From positions 62,001-126,000 of the forward strand of contig RXJQ01000009.1 in assembly GCA_003963115.1 (NCBI GenBank): a DNA stretch of 64,000 bases, written 5' to 3'. Shown here in pieces: positions 38,050 to 47,192 of the stretch (positions are counted from its first letter, which is position 1; each line of letters starts with the position of its first letter). Under the pieces are notes generated by a model. That model did not search any database and had not been told where the DNA came from. It saw only the letters and a program-made list of their open reading frames with translations. Source of the DNA: Burkholderiales bacterium. Lineage in GTDB: Bacteria; Pseudomonadota; Gammaproteobacteria; Burkholderiales; Burkholderiaceae_C. Position numbers and translations under genes: made by a program.

Positions 38050-39066
38050 CTACACCACGGCACCAGCGTGCGGATCGTTGGGATCGAGGTCTTTTTTCGT
38101 GGTTTTAATCAGATCCTCTCGTTTAACGCCCAGCCACATCGCGATGGCTGCGGCCACGAAGACCGACGAGTAGATACCGAACAAGATGCCGATGGTCAGC
38201 GCCAGGGCGAAGTAGTGCAGCGTGGGCCCGCCAAAGATCAGCATGGCCAGCACCATCATTTCGGTACAGCCGTGGGTGATGATCGTGCGGCTCATGGTGC
38301 TCGTGATCGCGTGGTCGATCACCTGCGGCGTATCGAGCTTGCGCATGCGGCGGAAGGTCTCACGGATCCGGTCGAAGATCACCACCGATTCGTTCACCGA
38401 GTAGCCCAGCACCGCGAGCACCGCCGCCAGCACCGACAGCGAGAACTCCCACTGGAAGAAGGCGAAGAAGCCCAGGATGATGACCACATCGTGCAGGTTG
38501 GCCACGATGGCCGCGATCGAGAACTTCCACTCGAAGCGCAAGGCCAGGTAGATCATGATGCCGATGACGGTCACCGCCAGCGCCAAGGCACCGTCATGGG
38601 CCAGCTCATCGCCCACCTGCGGACCGACGAACTCGCTGCGCTGCAGGTTCACGGGCTTGACGCTGCCTGCCTGGCAGACCTGGGCCGGGCCCTTGTCGGC
38701 GTCCTGCACGGCAACCTGGCCACCTTCGGCCTGGCACAGCGCACCAAACACCTGGTTGACCACCTCGCCTTGCTTCATGCCGGCGCGCAGAGGGATGCGG
38801 ATCAGCACATCACGCGAAGAGCCGAAGTTCTGAACCTGCACCTCACCGAAGTTGAGCTTCTCGATGGCCGAGCGCGCCTTGACGATGTCGGCACTCTGCG
38901 CGTACTGCACCTCGATCAGCGAGCCACCGGTGAACTCGATGGACAGGTGCAGGCCACGCGTCACCAGGAAGAAGACGGCCGCCGCGAAGGTCAGGAAGGA
39001 GATCGCGTTGAAGACCAACGCGTGGCGCATGAAGGGGATGTCGCGCTTGATGCGGAAAAATTCCAT
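38050..39066 (-). CDS. secF: Protein translocase subunit SecF
   Basis: The 338-residue membrane partner of SecD that uses the proton gradient to pull proteins through SecYEG. Six membrane segments are visible, with the first periplasmic loop (LHLSIEFTGGSLIEVQ) and the RND-like signature SVNESVVIFDRIRETFR. It follows secD after 15 bp. Confidence 0.96.
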   Translation of the reverse strand: MEFFRIKRDIPFMRHALVFNAISFLTFAAAVFFLVTRGLHLSIEFTGGSLIEVQYAQSADIVKARSAIEKLNFGEVQVQNFGSSRDVLIRIPLRAGMKQGEVVNQVFGALCQAEGGQVAVQDADKGPAQVCQAGSVKPVNLQRSEFVGPQVGDELAHDGALALAVTVIGIMIYLALRFEWKFSIAAIVANLHDVVIILGFFAFFQWEFSLSVLAAVLAVLGYSVNESVVIFDRIRETFRRMRKLDTPQVIDHAITSTMSRTIITHGCTEMMVLAMLIFGGPTLHYFALALTIGILFGIYSSVFVAAAIAMWLGVKREDLIKTTKKDLDPNDPHAGAVV

Positions 39067-39081
39067 GTTCTTGTCTCCCGA

Positions 39082-40941
39082 TTAAGGCTGGGCTTTCCAG
39101 ACCTGCCCGATGGACACGCTCTTGAGCTTCTTCTGGCGGCCATACCAGAGGTTGACCAGCCCGCGCGAGAAGAACACGGCCGAGAACATCGAGGTCAGGA
39201 TGCCCAGGCAGTGCACCACGGCAAAGCCCTTGACCGGACCGGAGCCGAAGGCCAGCAGCGACAGACCGGCGATCAGCGTGGTCACGTTCGAATCCAGAAT
39301 CGTGGCCCAGGCATGCTCGTAACCGGCGGCAATGGCCGACTGCGGCGCCGAGCCATTGCGCAGCTCTTCGCGCACCCGCTCGTTGATCAGCACGTTGGAG
39401 TCAATGGCCATGCCCAGCGTCAGGGCGATGGCCGCGATGCCGGGCAGTGTCAAAGTGGCCTGCAGCATGGACAGCACGGCGATCAGCAGCAGCAGGTTGA
39501 CCGACAGCGCGATGGTGGAGAACACGCCGAACAGCATGTAGTACAGCACCATGAACACGGTGATGGCCGCAAAGCCGTAGATCAGGCTGTTGAAGCCCTG
39601 CGAGATGTTCTCGGCACCCAGGCTGGGGCCGACGGTGCGCTCTTCGATGATCTCCATCGGTGCAGCCAGCGAACCGGCGCGCAGCAGCAGCGCGGTGTCA
39701 TTGGCCTCTTCGGTGCTCATGCGACCCGAGATCTGCACGCGGCCGCCACCGATCTCGCCACGGATCACCGGCGCGGTCACGACCTCGCCCTTGCCCTTTT
39801 CGAACAAGAGAATGGCCATGCGCTTGCCCACGTTCTCGCGGGTGATGTCACGGAAGATGCGGGCGCCACGGGCGTCCAGCGTCAGGTGCACCGCGGCTTC
39901 GTGGTTCTCATCGAAACCAGCTTGGGCATCGGTCAGGTTGTCACCCGTCAGGATGACCTGGCGCTTGACGATGACGGGCAGGCCGCCGCGCTCTTGATAG
40001 CGCTCGTCACCGAAAGGCACGGCGCCGGCACCGCTCATGGCGGCCTGCGCCTCGGTGCTGTCGTCCACCATGCGCACTTCCAGCGTGGCAGTGCGGCCGA
40101 TGATGTCCTTGGCCTTGGCGGTGTCCTGCACGCCGGGCAGCTGCACGACCACACGGTCGAGGCCCTGCTGCTGGATCACGGGCTCGGCCACGCCCAGCTC
40201 ATTGATCCGGTTGTGCAGCGTGGTGATGTTCTGCTTGATCGCCTGTTCCTGGATGGCGCGCTCGGACTTGGGCGTGAGCCTGCCGACCAGGGTCACGTCG
40301 CCGGAGTCGTCGGTGCCGTCAGACCAGACCAGGTCCAGCAGGCTGTCATTGAGCACGGGGCGCGCCGCCTTGCGACCGGCCTCGTCACGGAAACGCACGA
40401 TCACGGACTGGCCATCGCGACGGATGCCACTGTGGCGGATGTCCTTGTCGCGCAGCAGGGTGCGCATGTCACCGCTGAGGCTTTCGAGCTTCTGGGTGAG
40501 CGCGGCCTTCATGTCCACCTGCATCAGGAAGTGCACGCCACCGCGCAGGTCCAGGCCCAGGTACATGGGCTGGGCATGCAGGGCACGCAACCACGAGGGC
40601 GAGCGCGACAACAGGTTCAGCGCCACGATGTAGTGCGGGTCGGTCGCGTCGGGGTTGAAGGCCTTGGCGATGAGGTCACGCGCCTTGAGCTGCGTGTCGG
40701 TGTCCTTGAAGCGAGCCCGCACAGAGCTGCCGTCGAACTCCACGAAGTCGGCTGCCACGCCCGCATCCTTCAAGGCGGACTCCACCTTGCCCACGGACTC
40801 GGCGTTGAGCTTGACCGTGGCCTTGCCGCTGGAGAGCTGCACGGCCGGTGCTTCACCGAAGAAATTGGGCAGGGTGTAGATCAGGCCGATGAACAAGGCC
40901 ACGGCAATGATCAGGTATTTCCACCAGGCATAGCGGTTCAT
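39082..40941 (-). CDS. secD: Protein translocase subunit SecD
   Basis: A 619-residue membrane protein with a large periplasmic region between the first and second membrane segments. Signatures are GLDLRGGVHFLMQVD early and DSNVLINERVREELRNG in the C-terminal membrane half. Length is normal for the beta/gamma-proteobacterial SecD. It is the middle gene of yajC-secD-secF. Confidence 0.96.
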   Translation of the reverse strand: MNRYAWWKYLIIAVALFIGLIYTLPNFFGEAPAVQLSSGKATVKLNAESVGKVESALKDAGVAADFVEFDGSSVRARFKDTDTQLKARDLIAKAFNPDATDPHYIVALNLLSRSPSWLRALHAQPMYLGLDLRGGVHFLMQVDMKAALTQKLESLSGDMRTLLRDKDIRHSGIRRDGQSVIVRFRDEAGRKAARPVLNDSLLDLVWSDGTDDSGDVTLVGRLTPKSERAIQEQAIKQNITTLHNRINELGVAEPVIQQQGLDRVVVQLPGVQDTAKAKDIIGRTATLEVRMVDDSTEAQAAMSGAGAVPFGDERYQERGGLPVIVKRQVILTGDNLTDAQAGFDENHEAAVHLTLDARGARIFRDITRENVGKRMAILLFEKGKGEVVTAPVIRGEIGGGRVQISGRMSTEEANDTALLLRAGSLAAPMEIIEERTVGPSLGAENISQGFNSLIYGFAAITVFMVLYYMLFGVFSTIALSVNLLLLIAVLSMLQATLTLPGIAAIALTLGMAIDSNVLINERVREELRNGSAPQSAIAAGYEHAWATILDSNVTTLIAGLSLLAFGSGPVKGFAVVHCLGILTSMFSAVFFSRGLVNLWYGRQKKLKSVSIGQVWKAQP

Positions 40942-40983
40942 GAGGTTCCCTCGACGGTGACGCGCGTGCGGTCTTCTCGTTAT

Positions 40984-41307
40984 TTACTTGTAGCTGCCCT
41001 TGGGCAGAACCTGGACGATGGCCACGCGCTGCAGCTGCAGCTCCACGCCGTTGGCCACTTCCACGCTGACAAAGGTTTCACCAATCTTGGTGATCTTGCC
41101 GATCACGCCACCCTGGGTGACCACCTCGTCGCCCTTGGCCAGCGCATCGAGCATGGTCTTGGTCTCTTTCTGGCGCTTCATCTGCGGGCGGATCATGACG
41201 AAGTACAGGACCACGAACATGAGCACCAGCGGCAGGAAACTCATCAGGCCACCCTGGGCACCGGCAGCAGGCGCGGCGGCTTGGGCATAGGCTTCGGAAA
41301 TAAACAC
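40984..41307 (-). CDS. yajC: Sec translocase accessory protein YajC
   Basis: A 107-residue protein with one N-terminal membrane helix (LMSFLPLVLMFVVLYFVMIRP) followed by the family signature QMKRQKE and GDEVVTQGGVIGKI. It belongs to the SecDF-YajC complex and starts the operon. Confidence 0.96.
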   Translation of the reverse strand: MFISEAYAQAAAPAAGAQGGLMSFLPLVLMFVVLYFVMIRPQMKRQKETKTMLDALAKGDEVVTQGGVIGKITKIGETFVSVEVANGVELQLQRVAIVQVLPKGSYK

Positions 41308-41451
41308 GGCTAGATTCCTTCAAACAAAGGGCCGAGGCGCCTCACGCAAGCGCACAGGATCCACAGGGGATCATCAGGTGCACGGGTGACTGGCGCGCCG
41401 GCCAAAACCCGCTGATTGTATGCGGCGGGCGTGACGCCTCTCAGAACGCTT

Positions 41452-41754
41452 TCACAACACGTACTTGACCAGCGGATGCGCCGTCAGCCCGCGGTAGATG
41501 TTGTCGAGCTGCTCGCGGCTGGTGGCCGTGACGGTGATGGTCAGCCCCAGGTAGTTGCCGCTGCTGCTGGGGCGGCGCTGGATGGTGTCCACGTCGAATG
41601 CAGGATCGTGCTGCACGACGATGGCCACCACCGCCTCGACGAAGGCCTCCTGGTGCGCACCCATCACCTTGATGGGAAAGGCGCTCGGGTACTCGATCAG
41701 CGACTGCTCGGGCGGGATGTAAGGGTTGACGGGGGTGTGATCTGGCTGACTCAT
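41452..41754 (-). CDS. YbeD/DUF493 family protein
   Basis: A 100-residue protein of the small ferredoxin-like YbeD fold, with LIEYPSAFPIKVMG and the closing segment LTAHPLVKYVL. In Escherichia coli ybeD sits between dacA and lipB; here too it follows the dacA-like gene, 43 bp behind. A regulatory, ACT-like role is suspected for the family but not shown. Confidence 0.88.
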   Translation of the reverse strand: MSQPDHTPVNPYIPPEQSLIEYPSAFPIKVMGAHQEAFVEAVVAIVVQHDPAFDVDTIQRRPSSSGNYLGLTITVTATSREQLDNIYRGLTAHPLVKYVL

Positions 41755-41797
41755 GTCGGCCTCCTTCTACTGGCGATATCCAACGCAAATGGCTTGT

Positions 41798-43045
41798 TTA
41801 TTTGATGCCCAGGCGCACGGCGTCCCACAGGCGCCCCAGCCAGCCGGCACTGGGCACGGCCTCCAGGGTCTGCAAGGGCACGGTCTGCCAGGGCTGTGTG
41901 CCCACGGTCACGGTCAGCGTGCCCACGGTCTGCCCCTGAGCCAGGGGGGCGAGCAGGGGGTCATTGCGCGTCAGGCTCGTCTGGATGGCGCCGGCCTGGC
42001 CGCGTGGCACCACCACGATCACCGGGGTTGAACGCCCCAGGCGCACTGTGCCGGACTGGCCCTTCCAGACCTGGGCGGTGGTCACACTCTGGTTGGCATC
42101 GAACAGCTTGACCACGTCGAATGCACTGTAGCCCCAGTTGAGCAGCTTTTGGCTCTCATTGGCACGTGTTTCGGGCGACACCGCCCCCAGCACCACGCTC
42201 AGCAGGCGCCGCTGGCTGCCCTGCACGTTGCGGTGCGCCGTCGCGATCAATCCGTAGCCCGCAGCCTCGGTATAGCCCGTCATCAGGCCGTCCACGGTGG
42301 GATCGCGGTGCAGCAGCAGGTTGCGGCTGAGCTGGCGGTAGCCGTTGTAGCTGAATTCCTTGAGGCCGAAGTAATTCAGGGCCTGCGGGTAGTCGGTGAT
42401 CAGGCGCGCCGCGATGATGGACAGCTCGCGCGCCGTGCTGACATGCCCCCGCGTGCTCAGGCCCTCGGGGTTGGCAAAGTGCGTGGCCTTGAGCCCGAAG
42501 ACCTGGGCCTGGCGGTTCATCATCTCGACAAAGGCCTCGACCGAGCCGGCCACGCCTTCGGCCAGCGCCACCGTGGCGTCATTGCCGTTCTGCACGGCCA
42601 TGCCCTTGATCAGGTCCTCGACCTTGACCCGGCTGTTGACGTCCAGGAAGGAGCGCGACACCCCGTTCATGCCGGTGCGCCAGGCGCGCTCCGAGATCGT
42701 CAGCTCCTTGGTGAGGCTGAGCTTGCCGCTTTGGAGGGCCTGGAACACCAGGTAGCCCGTCATCAGCTTGGTCAAGGAGGCGGGCTCCACCGGCACATCG
42801 GCATTGCGCGCGGCCAAGGTCTGGTGCGAGCTCATGTCCTGCAGGATGACGGCGCGCGCGGCCACTTCGGGGGCCAGGGGCATGGCGGCGGCAGGTTGAG
42901 CGAAGAGATCCAGGCCTGCTGGCGCGGCGGCATTCGTGGCCGCCCTGACCTCAGGGGCAGCGGGCAGGCTCAGCCCCAGCGCCAAGGCGGCCACAAGCAG
43001 AGGGCTTTGCAAAAGGGGGCGGCAGCGGTTCACGTCGTCAGGCAT
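41798..43045 (-). CDS. DacA-like D-alanyl-D-alanine carboxypeptidase with altered active-site motifs
   Basis: A 415-residue penicillin-binding protein of the PBP5/6 type: signal peptide to about residue 35, peptidase S11 domain, C-terminal beta domain and terminal amphipathic helix (LGRLWDAVRLGIK). The nucleophile motif SLTK (Ser90, Lys93) is intact. The second motif, normally SGN, reads NGN (Asn153), and the third, normally KTG, reads MTG (Met255) in VDGLMTGYT. These residues normally orient substrate and support catalysis, so activity is doubtful or changed. The start at 43045 has no Shine-Dalgarno sequence; a GTG at 43033 is an alternative. Confidence 0.88.
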   Translation of the reverse strand: MPDDVNRCRPLLQSPLLVAALALGLSLPAAPEVRAATNAAAPAGLDLFAQPAAAMPLAPEVAARAVILQDMSSHQTLAARNADVPVEPASLTKLMTGYLVFQALQSGKLSLTKELTISERAWRTGMNGVSRSFLDVNSRVKVEDLIKGMAVQNGNDATVALAEGVAGSVEAFVEMMNRQAQVFGLKATHFANPEGLSTRGHVSTARELSIIAARLITDYPQALNYFGLKEFSYNGYRQLSRNLLLHRDPTVDGLMTGYTEAAGYGLIATAHRNVQGSQRRLLSVVLGAVSPETRANESQKLLNWGYSAFDVVKLFDANQSVTTAQVWKGQSGTVRLGRSTPVIVVVPRGQAGAIQTSLTRNDPLLAPLAQGQTVGTLTVTVGTQPWQTVPLQTLEAVPSAGWLGRLWDAVRLGIK

Positions 43046-43047
43046 GA

Positions 43048-43077
43048 AAAAACGGTCGAGAGCGGTCGAAAACGGTC
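43048..43077 (-). promoter_or_regulatory. Three 10-bp direct repeats just upstream of the dacA-like gene
   Basis: Read on the plus strand the units are AAAAACGGTC, GAGAGCGGTC and GAAAACGGTC, head to tail with an exact 10-bp period, ending 2 bp before the start codon. On the minus strand each contains GACCG. One unit per helical turn suits a protein binding one face of the DNA; the site would overlap the start of translation. Confidence 0.4.
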
Positions 43078-43113
43078 AATCCAAATCCAATAGGTGGGCG
43101 CGGAGCGGCAAAA

Positions 43114-43141
43114 CACAAGAAACGCCGGCCGGCTTTCTGTG
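43114..43141 (-). terminator. Probable terminator after the hydrolase gene
   Basis: On the minus strand CACAGAAAGCCGG and CCGGCGTTTCTTGTG form an imperfect stem with two bulges, followed by TTTTG. It lies just after the hydrolase stop (43152). Confidence 0.4.
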
Positions 43142-43151
43142 AACGACGCGC

Positions 43152-43823
43152 TCACTGTCTGGCCGATGCCACTTGGTCGGCCTGGAGATGCCGCAGCACG
43201 ATCTCGCGCAAGCGGGCCAGTTGCCCATGGTAGAAGTGCCCGGTCCCCGGTACAACCGTGACCGGCAGGGCCTGTGGCCGAGCCCAGTCGAGGATGCTGT
43301 CCAGTGGCACAACATCGTCCTGCTCGCCCTCCACCACCAGGGTGTGAGGCGGCACCTGAGGCACCTCGAAACGCGACACGGCCGGGCTGATCAGCACCAA
43401 CTGCGAGGGCACCTGCACGGCAGGCTGGTTGGCCGCCGTCTGTGCCAGCCGCGCATAGACCTGCGCCGCCACATAGCCGCCGAAAGAAAAGCCCGCCAAG
43501 GCGACGGGCAAGCCGCGCATGGCCGGGTCAGCCTGATGGTGACCCAGCACGGCCATCATGTCCATGGCCTCGCCGCGGCCCTCGTCCCAGCTCGACTCGG
43601 ACTGGCCCACGCCCCGGAAATTGAAGCGCACCGCCCGCCAGCCCGCCAGCACAAAGGCGCGAACCAGGGTGTGCACGACCTTGTTGTCCATCGTGCCGCC
43701 CATCAGGGGATGCGGGTGGGCGATCACCGCCAGCCCGCGCGGCGGCGTGGCCGGGTCTTCAAGCACCACTTCGATCAGGCCGGCCGGCCCGTCGATGGTG
43801 CTGGAGCTGGGGCGTCCGAGCAT
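43152..43823 (-). CDS. Alpha/beta hydrolase
   Basis: The ATG at 43823 gives 223 residues. It belongs to the short hydrolase group with HPHPLMGGTMDNKVVHTL and FNFRGVGQS. The triad is visible as Ser in GFSFGG, Asp in EGEQDDVVP and His in GTGHFYHGQL. No membrane segment is seen. The substrate is unknown. It is 11 bp behind the ferredoxin gene and probably in one operon with it. Confidence 0.87.
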   Translation of the reverse strand: MLGRPSSSTIDGPAGLIEVVLEDPATPPRGLAVIAHPHPLMGGTMDNKVVHTLVRAFVLAGWRAVRFNFRGVGQSESSWDEGRGEAMDMMAVLGHHQADPAMRGLPVALAGFSFGGYVAAQVYARLAQTAANQPAVQVPSQLVLISPAVSRFEVPQVPPHTLVVEGEQDDVVPLDSILDWARPQALPVTVVPGTGHFYHGQLARLREIVLRHLQADQVASARQ

Positions 43824-43834
43824 GGCGCCTGCGC

Positions 43835-44161
43835 TCAACGACCGACGTCCGCCGGCAGCACGAGGCGCTCGACCACCTCGCCCTTGATCAGGTGCTTGTC
43901 CACGATCTCGTCGATGTCGGCCTTGTCGACAAAGGTGTACCAGGTGCCCTCGGGGTAGACCACGGCCACGGGCCCGCCCGCACAGCGGTCCAGGCAACCC
44001 GCCTTGTTCACACGCACCTTGCCCACGCCAGCCTGGCCGGCATCCTTGATGCGGGCCTTGCAGTGGTCGAAGCCTTCCTTGGCTGCATGGTCGGCGCAGC
44101 AGGCCTCGCCATTGAGGCGCTGGTTCAGGCAGAAGAAGATGTGGCGCTGGTAGTAACTCAT
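43835..44161 (-). CDS. Thioredoxin-like 2Fe-2S ferredoxin
   Basis: A 108-residue protein starting MSYYQRHIFFCLNQR. Cys residues at FFCLNQ, the AACC-type ACCADH region, NKAGCLDRCAGGP and the ending fit the thioredoxin-like 2Fe-2S family, whose ligands include the CLDRC pair. The redox partner is unknown. It overlaps the vanZ-like gene by ATGA. Confidence 0.88.
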   Translation of the reverse strand: MSYYQRHIFFCLNQRLNGEACCADHAAKEGFDHCKARIKDAGQAGVGKVRVNKAGCLDRCAGGPVAVVYPEGTWYTFVDKADIDEIVDKHLIKGEVVERLVLPADVGR

Positions 44162-45327
44162 GAGGGCATTCTAGGTTGTCCGCCATGGGCGTCCGGATAG
44201 TGGGTTTCTCGGCCGAGCAGCCGCCCGATGAGCCAGATCAAGGCCACAAAAGGCCACAGCAGACCAAACCAGCGCGACAAGCCATGGAAGCGGATGAAGC
44301 GCCCGTTTTCCCATTCCTGCAAGGTCTGGGCATAGTAGGGGTCGACCGGCGCCAGGTGGATGAGCCCGATCAAGGCCAGCACCACCAGCACGCCCAGCGC
44401 CGCACACGTCTTGCGCGAACGCCCGACCAGCCCCGCCGCCCCCAGTGCGCCCAGCAGCAAACCAAAGGAGGCCGGCACGGTGAGCCAGCTGAATGCATGC
44501 GTGGGCCCGAAATTCAGCGCGGTGGAAAACGCCGTGGCCCCGATGGCCAGCAACACCAGGCCCGACAGCAAGGTCAGACGCAAGGTTCGCGGGCGCGCCA
44601 CCGCGCAAGCCACGCACATGGGCGCCAGCAGGCCCGCCGTGGTGGTCAGCGCCTCGACGAGGGGGCGCCACTCCGAGGCCACCACGGCCGAGTGAAAGGA
44701 GGCCCACATCGTCAACGGGTCAGCCGGCAGCAGCCAAGCCTGCAGGGGGGTATCCTGCGTCCACTCCACCAGCGTCAGCCGCACGCGCGGCAGCAACTGA
44801 CCCTGCCCCAGCGGCAGGGGCGGCGGAAACAGGAGGCCCAGTGGCCACATCGACAACAGCGCCAGACCGTGCCCAGCCTGGGGAATGAACCAACGCTCGC
44901 GCAGGTGATGCCACGCCTCGACCAGCCCGAGCGCGTGCAAGGTCAAGGCAGCCAGCGCCCCCCAGGCCATGCCGAGGGTGTTGAGCATCCAGTCGGTGAT
45001 CGAGGGCACCCGCGAGGGGATGGTGTACTGGGTCAGCTCGATCACGTACGACATGGCCGAGCCCGCCAGCACCGTCAGCAGCGCCGCCACGACAGGCCCG
45101 CGCCCACTGCGCAAATGGGCCAGGCACATGATCAGGCCGAAGGGCAGGTAGCCCAGGATGTTGGCCACCAGGTCATTGGCCACCTCGAAGCCCAGCTTGG
45201 GCAGCACCCAGCTGAAAACCTGGCTTTCCGGCCAACGCCAGCCCGTCCAGGGGTGCAGCGAGGCGTAGACGATCAAGGCGGCCGCCACCCAGGTCAGCGG
45301 CCAGGCGGAACTGCGGTGCAGGGACAT
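44158..45327 (-). CDS. VanZ family membrane protein
   Basis: A 389-residue membrane protein with about eight to ten hydrophobic segments. The N-terminal half shows the VanZ pattern: ANDLVANILGYLPFGLIMCL followed by VIELTQYTIPSRVPSITDWMLN. The C-terminal extension of over 200 residues is found in the Burkholderiales version. Its function is unknown. It lies 23 bp behind hemJ and overlaps the ferredoxin gene. Confidence 0.87.
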   Translation of the reverse strand: MSLHRSSAWPLTWVAAALIVYASLHPWTGWRWPESQVFSWVLPKLGFEVANDLVANILGYLPFGLIMCLAHLRSGRGPVVAALLTVLAGSAMSYVIELTQYTIPSRVPSITDWMLNTLGMAWGALAALTLHALGLVEAWHHLRERWFIPQAGHGLALLSMWPLGLLFPPPLPLGQGQLLPRVRLTLVEWTQDTPLQAWLLPADPLTMWASFHSAVVASEWRPLVEALTTTAGLLAPMCVACAVARPRTLRLTLLSGLVLLAIGATAFSTALNFGPTHAFSWLTVPASFGLLLGALGAAGLVGRSRKTCAALGVLVVLALIGLIHLAPVDPYYAQTLQEWENGRFIRFHGLSRWFGLLWPFVALIWLIGRLLGRETHYPDAHGGQPRMPS

Positions 45328-45350
45328 GGGGCCCGCTCAGCTCAGACGCG

Positions 45351-45797
45351 TCAGCCGACGGCCGGCTTGAGCACCACGAGGAACACGATGGCAGCGAACA
45401 GCAGCACCGACACCTCGTTGAACACGCGGAACCAGCGGTGGCTGCGGCGATTGTGCAGGGCCTCGAATTCCCGCAGGATCTTGCGGCACATGTGGTGGTA
45501 GCCCACCGCCCCTATGACCAGGATCAACTTGAAGTGCAGCCAGATTTGCCCGCCCCCTTTGCCCATGCCAAAGTACAGCCACAGCGTCAGACCGAAAGCC
45601 AGCGCCGGCACCATCAGCAGGCTGCTGAAGCGATAGAGCTTGCGCGCCATGAGCAGCAGGCGCTCCCGCTCTGCGTGGCTGTCGCCAGGCACCGTGGCCA
45701 GGTTGACGAACAGGCGCGGCAGATAGAACAGGCCGGCGAACCAACTGGCCACGAAGATGATGTGCAGGGCCTTGACCCACAGATAGGCGTTGCTCAT
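45351..45797 (-). CDS. hemJ: Protoporphyrinogen oxidase HemJ-like (CopD family)
   Basis: A 148-residue protein from ATG 45797 with four membrane segments. The HemJ pattern is clear: WVKALHIIFVASWFAGLFYLPRLFV and the later HFKLILVIGAVGYHH, holding the conserved His and Lys residues. HemJ oxidises protoporphyrinogen IX late in heme synthesis. Its neighbour hemB, read divergently beyond the small RNA gene, acts early in the same pathway, which supports the call over a copper-resistance role. Confidence 0.85.
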   Translation of the reverse strand: MSNAYLWVKALHIIFVASWFAGLFYLPRLFVNLATVPGDSHAERERLLLMARKLYRFSSLLMVPALAFGLTLWLYFGMGKGGGQIWLHFKLILVIGAVGYHHMCRKILREFEALHNRRSHRWFRVFNEVSVLLFAAIVFLVVLKPAVG

Positions 45798-45896
45798 GGG
45801 GCGATTATGAACAGCAGCCAAGCCCGCATCGGGTCTCAGATTGCAAATGATGGCAAAAGCACCCGACAGACGCGAACAGCGAGAAACAGCCCGTAG

Positions 45897-45927
45897 AAAA
45901 AAAAGAGCCCCGGCACGAGCCGGGGCT
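45897..45927 (-). terminator. Rho-independent terminator of the small RNA
   Basis: Perfect 9-bp stem AGCCCCGGC/GCCGGGGCT with a 4-nt loop, then C and eight T residues on the minus strand. It shields hemJ (start 45797) from read-through. Confidence 0.9.
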
Positions 45928-46009
45928 TTGAAGCCTTAACGCTGTCATCACGGTAAGGCACCTGCTCAGGGAGGAAAAGCAGGGAATGAGGCCTTGCGGC
46001 GTATCATTC
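45897..46009 (-). ncRNA. Structured small RNA gene between hemJ and hemB
   Basis: About 113 nt on the minus strand, with its own promoter and terminator and no credible protein frame. Four hairpins abut in order. H1 (46009-45984): GAATGA/TCATTC with an inner GCC-GCAA-GGC tetraloop. H2 (45983-45961): CCTGC/GCAGG around a 13-nt loop containing TCCTCCCT, complementary to Shine-Dalgarno sequences. H3 (45959-45933): GCCTTA/TAAGGC. H4 (45927-45906): a 9-bp GC stem followed by T8, a classical terminator. The exposed C/U-rich loop suggests an antisense regulator of translation. A hemB RNA motif has been described upstream of hemB in Burkholderia; whether this is the same RNA is open. Confidence 0.8.
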
Positions 46010-46016
46010 AAGATCG

Positions 46017-46045
46017 ATTATAGAGGGGATCGCGTGGCATGTCTC
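46017..46045 (-). promoter_or_regulatory. Sigma-70 promoter of the small RNA
   Basis: On the minus strand, -35 GAGACA (46045-46040), a 17-bp spacer and a perfect -10 TATAAT (46022-46017). The predicted transcript start is near 46009, at the base of the first hairpin. Confidence 0.8.
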
Positions 46046-46054
46046 TAAAACATG
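46038..46054. promoter_or_regulatory. Inverted repeat CATGT-N7-ACATG over the small-RNA -35 box
   Basis: A perfect 5-bp inverted repeat spaced by 7 bp covers the -35 element of the small-RNA promoter and lies about 70 bp upstream of hemB, so a bound regulator could affect both directions. Confidence 0.4.
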
Positions 46055-46117
46055 TCCGGAAAAGCAGATTTTTAAGGTGTTTTTTTGCGCGCTTTGCATT
46101 CCTTCACAGATTTTTAA

Positions 46118-47143
<1,026 letters not shown>

Positions 47144-47192
47144 GCCTGCTGCCGGTCACGGTAAGCTCTCGGGTGGAGTCCCGGAGCCCCAG

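Noticed and set aside
38068-41313. A very long open frame on the plus strand antisense to secF-secD-yajC (over 1000 codons)
   Set aside because: It mirrors the third-position GC bias of well-supported genes on the other strand and has low-complexity His/Gln/Arg-rich composition. Similar shadows occur at 29325-31760 and 53905-56415.
45351-45797. Copper resistance protein CopD for the small membrane protein
   Set aside because: The length, the HIIFVASWFAGLFYLPRLFV signature and the hemB neighbour fit HemJ better.
45805-46011. A 68-codon frame across the small RNA
   Set aside because: It would need a TTG start without a ribosome-binding site, lies inside the hairpins and terminator, and its Cys-rich composition resembles no protein.
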